The position numbers were made by a program, and so were the translations under genes. The notes under the pieces are model-generated. The model saw only the letters and a list, made by a program, of their open reading frames with translations, was not told the origin of the DNA and did no database searches. Shown one piece after another: positions 43,602-53,900 of a DNA stretch of 64,000 bases (its first letter is position 1; the number at the start of each line of letters is the position of its first letter). The stretch comes from Takakia lepidozioides (Eukaryota > Streptophyta > Takakiopsida > Takakiales > Takakiaceae). The stretch lies in the NCBI GenBank assembly GCA_030704615.1, contig CM060734.1, positions 35,852,042-35,916,041 on the forward strand, in the 5' to 3' direction.

Positions 43602-46291
43602 CTATAACTGGGCACTGCGTTGATGAACACGGGCCTTTTCAGCATCAATAATTGAACAGAGGTCAGACACAGTGTGCTCTAGCTGGCCATCAGCATTGAC
43701 TACCACATAGTCAAAGTCACTCATTAACTTCACCTCATCCCGAGCAGTGGCTATCCTAATCAAGAGCTTGTCTAAGCTCTCTGTCTTCCTCTCCACCAGC
43801 CGCTGCACCAAAGCCAGCTCACTCTCTGCAACCATGAAGATGAACACTGCATTCTGCCCTAGAATTTGGCGAACTGTAGCAGCTCCTTGCACGTCCAATC
43901 GCAATAGCACATCTTTCCCTTCACTTATGCTTTTCTGCACCTGGCCACCCCCGACAATAAAAGCACATTTCTCTCCCTTTCAGTAGAGCGAAACTCAATG
44001 GTAAACATTACCTACAGCAGTCAATGTTAAGACTGGCACAAGAGGGGTTATATCACCAGGTTGGAGGACCACAGTACTACGCAGCAGCAAACCCTTACAT
44101 CTTCTAGTAAAATACACAACCAAGTATGGGAACATTCATATCCTGGTTGCAGTAGATATGCCACACAAAACATCTCTTTTCTCTGGCCTGCTAGATTGTA
44201 GACTACCACTGTTTGGCAACACACAAAACCTTTGCTACCATGGCTCATGAAGGAGGATGTGGAGACGAGCATCCCTCAGAAGGAAGAGGTGGCTGTGCAA
44301 CCTCTGTAAACTGTTCTTTCTGCTAATACTCAGATATTCAGTTCATGCACATGAAATGAAAAACTTATAAGAAAATTAGTGTGAATCTGGCTTGTAGTTG
44401 AGACCTCAGTTAAAAAGGCAGTTTTCTCCTTGCATGGGCAGACTATCGTGTGAGTACAGCTGACAGGGGAACAAGGTCTTGACTGTCTTTTCTCACTTCT
44501 GACATCCGAGATTGCAAGAACAAAGACCAGAATGAGCACAATGGCAACACCTGCTTCTTAGGAATGCCCTTGTAGTCACCATACACCACCGCATGTTCAA
44601 GAAGCTCATCCCGAGCAATCATGCCTTGAAACTCAGGCTTGGTAACGAAGTAGTAATCCTTCCCTTCCACTTCACCAGGCCGTCTAGGTCGACTTGTTGC
44701 TGTCACTACAAAATGGATGTCACTCTTCACCTCTTGCAGCCTCTGCTAGAGACACATAATCACCCACTCGTATCATAATGGTGTGCACAATCTCACTCTT
44801 CCTGCCATGGTCGTACTCTGTTTATGTCATGCTCTTCTGAACAGCAGGTTAATCCAGCTGGAACACAAGGTAACTGATGGCCAGGATAGTGTCTGTCCCC
44901 TCATACAATGTCCTCTCGTACATTCCTTTTAAGTTTGGCATGATACTTCCCTGAACTTGTTTCCAGTGAGAGGACCTTAAGGATGATCTGAAGGGCCCAC
45001 CTACCCTTGGCACTAGACCTGAAATTTAAACACAGGGCAGTACCCTCACCTTTGAACAATAAACAGATGCAGAGAGGAAAAGGAGATTGTAATTGCCCGA
45101 TGTGCAGGAAGCCTGAAGACATATCCATTTTCTGATACATTGTTCGGGATATCCTCACCAGAGAGTGACTCTCTTCAGGAACATCAAGAACATTGTCCCT
45201 GCACTTCTGTCCAACAACTTTGAAAGTGTTGAGGCTGAACCTAAAGCCATGGCCCAGTTGGGGTCTAATTGCTGGGCAGATCACACCCATCAGGTTGATG
45301 CTTGTGTGAAGGGCTTTCTAGAGGATATCTGGAAAGCCCAAACTAATTGTCTATACCAAGGTAAGTCCCACTGTCGGATTGAGCCCCGCACAAAGGTGGC
45401 GTTGATTTCCACCCAAACTGGGCGCATGGTCTGGCCACAAGGCCACAGCAAACAACGTCTTACGGGTATATTCTCTCTCGCTAGGATTTATTATGATGGC
45501 TAAGTCCTTGGTAACACCACTCAAGAATTGCCTAATCCCAAGTGAGTTGGGAATTGTTTGCCTAACATTGTTAAATTAGCAGTGGTCACTGCAAGCCCTA
45601 AAGCAACACCCAATCACTCTATGCTAGGCAAAGCACAGATGAATAATCATGTCACCTACTCTCTTTCTCTCTCATTAAACATATCTTTCCCCCCACCTTG
45701 ATAACTGCATCTTTGCCAACCCCACTTGGGCCGCTGATAACAACGACCAGAGGCTTTTGGGCGGGTGCCTGTGGTCGGTGGTCGAGGGGAGATCCCAACG
45801 CATGCTCCAATTCCTTTATTATTGAATCCTACACCCACATTACTGACAAAGTAAACCCCTCAGGATGGACCTGCTGCAATCTTCAACTTCTTTCAACATC
45901 CACTAGCAAAGCATTGAAACGTCATAACAATCTGCACACTTCTAACCATGGATAGACATTCAGAGGTGACCTTAGTGGAAGGTTTAGCGGCTTTCATAAC
46001 GTCGCTAGATGCAGCAGCAGTCTGTGTACCTGCATAACACTTCCTCCCCTGTACTCTAATGGAAAACCTTCTAACAACGCCTAAATGCCGGATCGAATTT
46101 GGCGCAGGCGGACTCCGAACGCTGATGGCTTGAACAGCGACACAGTGAGAAGACGAATGAAGACCAGAGAAAGCCGCATAAACTCTCGAAAACGCACAAG
46201 AATTGGGGCGGATGACAGCACGATGGAACCCGTTGCTAAACCCTACCAACTTCCCTTTCAGGAAAGGCACAGCAATGGCTATGCCTGTCAT
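43602..46291 (-). CDS. Organellar guanylate kinase
   Basis: Four exons: complement(join(43602..43940, 44551..44742, 45697..45828, 45947..46291)), 335 residues, GT-AG, all phase 0. It phosphorylates GMP to GDP with ATP. The first exon is an Arg/Ser-rich presequence of about 110 residues (dual plastid/mitochondrial targeting is known for the plant family). Exon 2 carries the P-loop [17 protein letters not shown]. Exon 3 carries the GMP-binding block ([36 protein letters not shown]). Exon 4 carries [26 protein letters not shown], the RIATARDEV lid helix and [10 protein letters not shown], ending in [12 protein letters not shown]. It matches plant GK2/GK3 (rice V2) throughout. The in-frame open stretch extends upstream of 46291, so a longer start is conceivable. 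It is divergent from the CUE gene. Confidence 0.93.
44931..45490 (+). repeat. LINE-like dispersed repeat, copy 3 (longest)
   Basis: It lies in guanylate kinase intron 2, antisense to the gene. It holds both the upstream half shared with copy 1 and the downstream half shared with copies 2, 4 and 5. In the decayed frame, [11 protein letters not shown] is followed (after a shift) by the H-x4-C segment, giving a C-x2-C/H-x4-C zinc pattern. The 3' part reads 'ggtaagtcccac', 'gggcgcatggtctggccacaag' and 'tattctctctcg'. Confidence 0.6.
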
Positions 46292-46579
46292 TGAACTCTC
46301 GCCTTTCCCACCACGGCCTCTTCTGTGCAGATACCACGATAAATACAGCGACGACGCTATCACAAGGTACATTAAACAGACCCCCTCCCGTGCACCAGCA
46401 GAGCTCCCGCACACGAGACGCTCTGACATCGCCTTCGCACTCTGCAGCTCGCGATTGCCCAGGAACACGACGACCATAACCACCTCACTTTTCGTTCGTC
46501 CCTTCCACTTCCACCCCCTCCGTCCAAAATATTTTTCTCGTTCGTTCACACCAAAAATCTTCTTTAGGCCCCGGCGAAT
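46292..46579. promoter_or_regulatory. 5' region of guanylate kinase in a divergent intergenic interval
   Basis: The ATGs of guanylate kinase (minus) and the CUE gene (plus) are about 1.5 kb apart, with two repeats between them. No defined core element was identified on the kinase side. Confidence 0.35.
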
Positions 46580-46827
46580 TTCCTTTTTTTGGCGAATTCT
46601 CGCCAAATGGCGACCTCAAAAAATAAAAAATAATATTCTGTCGCAAATTCCCTGTTTTTTCATGGATGAAATCGCCAAATTTCTCCAAATAAAGATAAAT
46701 TATGAATCAATTTGCCAAATATGGATGGATTAAAGTACGGATGAGGATGATTCTATCCTAATTTGAATGGATGAACAGAATGTATGCCTATTTTTTTGCA
46801 AAACTCTGTAACCACTCGTGCTATTTT
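46580..46827 (+). repeat. Dispersed repeat R1, copy B (split by a SINE)
   Basis: It aligns with 10945-11195. The right part of the repeat ('cgtgctattttccaaatttcaaaa') resumes at 47057 after the SINE, matching 'ttcttttccaaatttgaaaa' at 11190. Copy B thus was in place before the SINE inserted. Confidence 0.7.
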
Positions 46828-47056
46828 TATTTTTTATGTTTTTAATCTAAAAGGAAACCTGGGAGCGACAGCCCACAATTCAGGTCCTTGAAAAAATTAA
46901 CCCCCTTTCATTCATGGGCAATGAGACCTACAGGACGATCAACGCCCAGACATACTGTCACGAACAATCCCACACACGGGGCAGGGAGCGGGTTTGAACC
47001 CCGAACCACCAGGGCGACACACTGTGCACAAACCAGCTGAGCTACCTGCCGATATG
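46828..47056 (-). mobile_element. tRNA-derived SINE with 11-bp target-site duplication
   Basis: A 229-bp element is flanked by cgtgctatttt at 46817-46827 and 47057-47067. On the minus strand its 5' end reads ggcaggtagctcagctggtt (box A), then cggggttcaaacccg (T-arm and box B), then ctccctgcc, which pairs with the 5' ggcagg. A unique body follows, and a short A-rich end (taaaaacataaaaaataaaaat). The anticodon arm does not fold, so it is not a functional tRNA gene. It disrupts repeat R1 copy B. Confidence 0.8.
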
Positions 47057-47129
47057 CGTGCTATTTTCCAAATTTCAAAAATAACGCTTAGGGTTGCTAG
47101 CCTGTTGCTATTTATCACATTTATTTATC

Positions 47130-47798
47130 TATTTATTTAATGTATATATATATATGGCGGGGTTGAATGGGAAAATGGGAGAGAGACTGCGAGGGTCTCG
47201 GGCCCGCGACGGTCTCGTGGGATTTGACGCTACGCAGCGCAGCGCTCGAGCGCGCTCATAAATCCAGCGTCTCGCACTAGAACCCTAATACCTTGTAAGC
47301 TGATCGGCCCTTGGGATTGCTGCTCTCGCAAGCCCCATCCTCTATCCCTTCCCCATCCCGTCTCAGTGCTAAGGTAGCAGATCATCTCATCTGGATCGAG
47401 TCGGGTTGCTGTCTTGTGTTTCTCTTAGCTTGTGCTGTAAGTGATGACCTGTGTCCATCCTTCCTTCCTTATCCGCTCGCAACTTTCATGTTCATTTTCG
47501 TCGTGAAGGCTGTTGTGGTTGTATTGATTTGGCCGTGTTCATGTGGCTGAATCCTCTTGGTGGGGGTCTGGTTGCGAAACAGGTTGTGTATGAGAGAGAA
47601 TTTTGAGGGACGGCAGGATATGGCCTTTGTCGTGAATCTTATACGGCTCCAGATATGATGCATGCGTTTGATTCTGCATCAGTCTGCATGCCGTGTCGTG
47701 GTTTAAGAGATCCAGTTTGGGTATTCTCGGTGCTGTTCCAGGTGAGGAAGTGAAAGAGGGCTTGACACTCAAGAAACTGCAAGGGGATTGTCGCTGCG
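47130..47798 (+). promoter_or_regulatory. Probable promoter and 5' UTR of the CUE gene
   Basis: A TA-rich run (tatatatatatatgg, about 47142-47156) could serve as TATA box. A telo-box-like 'gaaccctaa' is at about 47280. The remainder to the ATG at 47799 has no protein-coding signal and may contain a 5' UTR intron. Confidence 0.35.
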
Positions 47799-49906
47799 AT
47801 GTCTGCGGCAGTTTGTGGCAAGCGGTCTCTGTTTGACGATTTGCACGGTTCTCCCCCAATAGCCAAGCGCCTGCGCTGCTCCCAGGGCAGCTCTCCCATC
47901 CGCTTTCCCAGTTCGACCTCACCGAGTACCAGAAGTGGCACTCCCTTTGAGGCCTGCCTGGAGGCGGGGTCACCCCGATCCCCCTCCCTCTTGTTGGACG
48001 AGTCCCCTTTCCTGCAACTCCGTTCTCTCTTTCCTGACATGGATGCACAGGTGTGTGTCCGTAACATCTTTCAGTGTTTCCGATCTTCAGACATAATCAC
48101 CGCCGGATCATTGCCAGTGTTGTCTATTTCTCTTCCTCTCGCTTTATATGCTGGGGTATTGAAGTTGCGGCGGGGCTTGGGAGTTTTGTCTCGCTGCAGC
48201 TAGTGGAGAGAGTGCTGGAGTCTTGCGGAAACAACCTGGATTCGGCCATCAAGAGTTTGAATGACTTGCGTCTCTCGTCCTCTGAGCGGACCTTACCTGC
48301 TGGTCCCCATACAGGCCAAGAGACTGTAGATACTTCTGCCGCGGGGGGCTCCCATCATGGTGTGTATGCAGTTCACCCTTGTTGTGGAATTGAGCGTGAT
48401 GAAGAGAGCTGTAGGATCCTATAGAGACCAATTAAAGTACTTCCCGCGTAGGCGATTTGATATCAATTGCTGACTCAAAGTCTCTGTTTTGTTTCAATGT
48501 GTAATCAGGGGTTTTGCAGCCGCCACCGAATTCTGATCAAGTTGGGGAGAATCGACAGCAGCAGCAACAACCAGACGCTGCTGCTGCCCCAGTGCAATTA
48601 GAGGGTATGGAATGGGTGGAGTTTTTGGTGAGGGAGATGATGAGTGCCACTGACATGGATGATGCACGGGCACGGGTAACTCGCGCCCTGGAGGCATTTG
48701 AGAAGACGGTGTCCTCTCGAACTGGGGCCCTGGCAGAAGTTCTTCAGAAGGTGGGCTACTTTCAGTGTACAATCAAATTCTTTCTCCTGATTTGACCAAT
48801 TAGTTTTTCTGTAGCCATGATGCCATGGCAAGAAGATTCTTATGAATTTCGGCTTGGAACTGTTGAACATATCACAGCTAGTTGTGGTTGTACATGTTTG
48901 TTTTTTTCCTGGTGTATTTTACTGACCTTGGAAAAAATGAATTCCAGGACAACTTGACCATGAAAGAACAGCTCCAAGGGTTGCTGCGCGATAACCATAT
49001 TCTCAAGAGGGCGGTAGTAAAACTCAATGAGCGCCAGCTGGAGCATGATGAGCGCTGCCGTGAGCTTCAACATACCAAGCAGCTTCTTGCTCAATACCAA
49101 GAACAGCTGCGGACTCTGGAGGTTATTTCTGTCACTAAACTGAAATTTAAACTCCATTTTCTGATATGAAGTCCGGGGTAAAGAGCGACCCTCTTCAGAA
49201 TCATCAAGGACATAGGCCCTACACCTCTGTTCATCAACTTTCAAAATCTCGAGGCGGAACAACCCTGGGGTCTAATTGCTGGGCAGCTCACACAGCAGAT
49301 TGATGCTTGTGTGAAGGGGATTTCTAGAGAAATTTGGAAGGGCCAAACCTATTGTTCATACCAAGGTAGGTCTCAGATACTGGAGTGAGCCCCTCACAAG
49401 GTAGTGTCTGTTCCCTCTTGTTATGCCTAAAACTGGGCGGGGTGTCTATGGCCACAAGGCGGTGGCAAACAACCGCTCATGAGTACAATTTGTCTCCGTG
49501 GCACAACACCAGGTCAAGAACAGTCCAATGAACATGTTCTCGCTGATACGCAGTTGCATATGAGCGATTCTCCTGAATTTAAAATGGGGGACCTCCTTTT
49601 TGGTCCAGATCACACTTGTGTGCACACATTAAGTCGAAAATATATCATATAGATTCGAGAGATGAGGATTGCTTGAGGAATGAGGAATTCCAACACCACC
49701 CACTCTGCCAGGAAGAGGTTGTGGGTGTGGGGTTGTTTTTAGCTGAATTTAACATACAGAGTGTCCTGAGTCTGTTCCACCGTTAAGAAGTCTGATATTT
49801 TGGGTGGACCTTTTTGCAGCTGAACAACTATGCCCTCACCTTGCACCTTCGCAAAGCTCAAGAAGGGAGCTCCATGCCAGGGCGCTTCCATCCGGATGTG
49901 TTTTAG
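47799..49906 (+). CDS. CUE-domain (ubiquitin-binding) protein
   Basis: Five exons: join(47799..48050, 48200..48359, 48509..48750, 48948..49121, 49820..49906), 304 residues, GT-AG, in frame. The N-terminus reads MSAAVCGKRSLFDDLHGSPP and then RLRCSQGSSPIRFPS, a Pro/Ser-rich stretch conserved in a small plant family. The CUE-type helix bundle spans the first junction: LRSLFPDMDAQ joined to LVERVLESCGNNLDSAIKSL. A polyglutamine/alanine stretch, an acidic helix (MEWVEFLVREMMSATDMDDA) and a coiled coil (NHILKRAVVKLNERQLEHDE) follow, ending in SMPGRFHPDVF. It matches the plant family containing Arabidopsis At5g32440 as I recall it. CUE domains bind ubiquitin; the client of this family is not established. 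The last intron hosts a LINE-like repeat. Confidence 0.88.
49130..49505 (+). repeat. LINE-like dispersed repeat, copy 4
   Basis: In intron 4 of the CUE gene, in sense orientation. It starts at 'cactaaactgaaatttaaactcc', lacks the middle, and continues with 'attttctgatatgaagtc', 'aaggacataggccctacacc', 'gggtctaattgctgggcagc' and 'ggccacaaggcggtggc'. Confidence 0.6.
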
Positions 49907-50985
49907 GTAGCTGATTTGCTGCGGTCACTCATTTTGGCCGGCATGATGGAAATACTCTGGAGAGTGGAATAAACAGAAAAGCCCAACAATGGTCCTGCTC
50001 TCTCACAAGACAGTTACAGTGGCCGTGGGTTTCCAGGAAGTGTAGTCTGAGATCTCTTAGTTTACGAGCTCTGTCAAGGCTGTAGGGTGGCCACAGGGCT
50101 AGTGCTTGGGAGATGTCACTTGTCAACAAGCAGAGCCTCATTGCTTACTTTCTTGTGGATTTGTATCATAGACTGTTATCGGCATTGGCTAGCATCGCCA
50201 ATTATCACCTGTGTTTCACCATATTGCAGGGGGGGTTGTCTCTTTTTCAACCCAATAGGTCATTGCCGAGGAACTGTCTGATGAGATGCCCATACATACG
50301 TGATTGAGTTCTCTTTCTCCTCGTCCATGACCTCAAGCGTGTGTTATATAAAGCTTTTGACACATGCTTCAATAGTGATTTTTGTGAGATTTCGAATAAT
50401 GCCTGTAATATGAGCATGTCAGCAAGCTCTCTTGAGGCCCAGGCTTGTCATTCATAGTTGAACACTCCACATGCAATCATTCATGTATCGGGAGAGCAGC
50501 GAAACTCCTGCCCTTCAATCAATTTCCTGCAGAATTTATAACTCAATTTTCTCATGAACACTAGTGGAAGGTTGCTAACAAATTCATAATGCTCCCTTTT
50601 AGCCCATAACTTAAGCACATACGTTACATTGGGCTTCATTACCAATCCATCCCTTCAGCCAATTCATGTGACAGAGTATGATGGCATTGAGGTGATGAGA
50701 CAGACAGGCCAAGTATGAGCCAATGACAAGCACAAGGGAGGGTGACATGGCAAGCGCAAGGGAGGGTGACATGGCAGTGAAAGGGAAAGGGAGAGTAGCG
50801 AGGGATAGATGGGAAATGCCACGGAGAGGGTGTAGGTGGATAGAGCAGCGTGGAGCGCTATCCGTTGGAGCTAAGCTATGCCGCTGTCTCTTCCTGCTCG
50901 CACTCGTGCCTCGCCTGCTGCCTTGCGAGACAGGGCGTGCCTGTGATCCTGCAGCTGGCCTGGCCCAAGAGGCCGTAGCAGTTCA
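49907..50985. other. Spacer between the CUE and EGY2-like genes
   Basis: No gene is seen. A 24-bp unit (caagcrcaagggagggtgacatgg) is repeated twice in tandem at 50727-50774, in the presumed promoter of the next gene. Confidence 0.45.
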
Positions 50986-53900
50986 ATGACAAGCATAGGC
51001 ACTGCCGCTCCCTTCTTGAAAGCTAGTTTGTTAGGTCATACCAGCGTACCCTGCTTGCATACAACTGCTGCTGGTGTCGCTGTTGGATTATTAGATGCTG
51101 AAAAACTCCCGCTAGTATCCGTAAAGAGAAGGTTCAATGCGTGTAGAGACAGCGCTGCCGAATGTAGTGAGGTTGCCAGAATGAGTAAAGGGAGCGGGGC
51201 TTGTGTGAGTGCTGGGGCCGGAGCTTGCACGAGTTATAAATTTGTGAATAATCGTGAGAATTGGAGACTACAAGGTGAAAGGCAATGGTGCATAGGGTTA
51301 GATGGTGGCGTGAAGGGGGGGGGTAGGCTTGCTTGGAAGGAAGGGAGCTTCAGGGGCGGCGATTTGAGCGGCCGATGGAAGGAATTGGCGGCGAGACACA
51401 GTAGAAGGTATGAAGTCAGAACTCCCCGTGCAAGTGGTGATGGAAATGGCGAGAAGGGTAGTGGAAAGACTACCACGACTGCTACGGAGGAACCAGAGAA
51501 GGACCCCAAGCCAACTCCATCATCCCCTTCGTCTCCCTCGTCCCCAGCACCGGTATGTTGAGTTCCCATTGTCAGAGATGAGTACAATTTCATCAGGGGA
51601 TAGTGCAGTGTGGAATGACCTCTGTCTTCCAATGCTCATATGGGCATATCCTTGATAACAGAGAGTTCTTTAATTGGGATATTTTCTAGCAGGCCGTTTA
51701 GTTGTGCAAGGCACAAAATCTGCTGAAGGACTATGTCCTCCACTCCCTGCATTGGCACTCATAACCTTGCTCCTCCTCTCGTCATTTTATGCCACACATT
51801 TTCAATCACTGACGTGCACACAGTAGTGCATTTCTTTGCAATGGAGAGCACTGTGTGAACACAATGTATCCCCTGGTTGATGTTTATTCTACAATGCTCC
51901 TTAGTTAGAGTGGGTTAGTAGAGTGGGTGTGAGGTTCCAAGTCTCTGACCACCAACCTTCATTAAATTTTATGTCTCTTGGGACTGGCTATCTTGGCTAA
52001 GCTCATGTATCACTACTTGCCACCGCAATTGCAGTGTCTTTTGGCTCGCCCATGGCAATTTCGGGCTACATTTCGAAACCCTAGGAAAGTGAAACCCCTC
52101 TTTGAGCTTCCAGTGGGCAGACTATGGTCTTAGTAGGATGTCGTTGCCAAAATGTGCTAGGAATGGGCACTGAGTATATTCTCTCGTGGTGCCCGAGGCT
52201 ACTACACCAGATTCCCGTCAGAACTGTACCTTTGGACCGGATGGTACTGGGATGGGAGACCTCCCGGGACGTCCCTGTGCTGCACCCTAAAAGAAAATAA
52301 CTCGGGGAAGGGATTCAGATGCAGAGAGGAAAGGGGAGATTGTCAAATGCCCAATGGGAAGGCGGCGTGAAGACAATCCATTTTCTGATACAATGTCTTG
52401 GGTATTCTCAGCAGAGAGTGACCCTCCTCAGGATCATCAAGAACATGGTCCCTGCACCTCTGTTCACCACCTTTCAAAAGCTCTAGGCTGAGCAGCCCTG
52501 GATTTTGTGGGGTCTAACTGCTGGGCAGCTCACACACATCAGATTGGTGCTTGTGTGACAGATTTCTAGGGAAATCTGGAAAGGCCAAACCAATTGTTCA
52601 TACCAAGGTAAGTCCTACATACTGGAGTGAGCCTAGTGTCTGTTCCCTCTTGTTTCGCCCATACTGGGCGCGGGGTCTATGGCTACATGGCCATGTCAAA
52701 CAATGTTGCATAAGTACATTCTCTCTCTCTCTCTCTCTCCCTCCATTGCATCTTCTCACCCAGCACATCTGACAAGCACCCACCACATTTTGAAACCTAC
52801 GTGTCCACATGTGCAAGTTTGTGCTTCTACCTCATCTTCTAAAACTCCTCCATCAACTGCATGGAGCATTACTCAGATGGTCCACAATTGAAGGGGCTAT
52901 TTGAACAGGATTTACTCTTACCTCTTACAGGGTTATGGAGAGACAGATGGGCACAGCCGCTTTCGGCAGCCAGTGATAGTGGTTCATGGCCCATTGTGGC
53001 CGTTAGGGTTGAAGCTTGAATTCAGCAAATGGAGTGTTGAGATGATTTCTCTGAACAGATGTTCAAAGGATTGCAAAGGATTTCAAGTTCATCACAAATT
53101 GCAGAAGCAAATTCACAACTCTCAATTGGATTTTTACCTCTATGGTAGTATACAACTACCACTATTTAGCATTTACACCCCTCAGAAACATCATTCAAAT
53201 GATGTTGTGTTTGTGGCGATCAGATGATGGTAAAGCCAACTCAATCTGGCTAGTGCCAATCTCGCGTTTCAATGCTGAAATGTATTCCTCCTACTCCTTC
53301 ATCCATTTTAGCATCATCTTGCTTATCCTCTGCCGGTCCTCTTTTCTCCTGTGTACGTAGCAAGCCCAAAAATAGATTGCAGAGACCAGTGTGGTACTAC
53401 TGACCTTGTTTTAGCAGTGATGGTGGTAGTGACTTTTCTGGCCCAGAAGCTTACATGGTTGTGCCTTAGATGGGGACCTCAAGGCAAAGAATGGTCTACT
53501 TTGCTTTGTGTCTCTTTTTGTGTTCTTGGTCAGCTGTAAACAAATGTTGCCTTCAACACAAAGTTGTGCACCATCCTCAGCATTTTGTTGGATCTGCAAA
53601 GAGTGTGTGTGCTTCAGGACTTTATTGGTACAGTGATGCCTTTCTAAGAAGGGGTCGTCGTGCAGGCGGAAAATGCACACCAGTCAATCCCTGTCAATGT
53701 GCAACTTGATGCATTCCGTCTTATGGAATTGATCGGTCCCGAGAAAGTTGACCCCGAGGATGTCAAAGTTCTGAAGGAGAAACTATTTGGATATACAACA
53801 TTTTGGGTCACTGGTCAAGAGCCATTTGGCGACCTAGGAGAGGGCGTGCTTCTTCTTGGAAATCTAAGGGGGAAGAGAGAGGAAGTCTTTGCCAAACTAC

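Noticed and set aside
45893-46606. A 237-codon single-exon minus-strand gene
   Set aside because: Its 3' part is the guanylate kinase presequence exon reading into intron 1, and its 5' part is probably upstream non-coding sequence.
46975-47052. Functional tRNA gene (minus strand)
   Set aside because: Box A, box B and the T-arm are good, but the anticodon arm does not pair, and a target-site duplication shows it is a SINE head.
52188-52288. Functional 5S rRNA gene
   Set aside because: About 18 nt of the middle are missing and it is an isolated single copy inside an intron.
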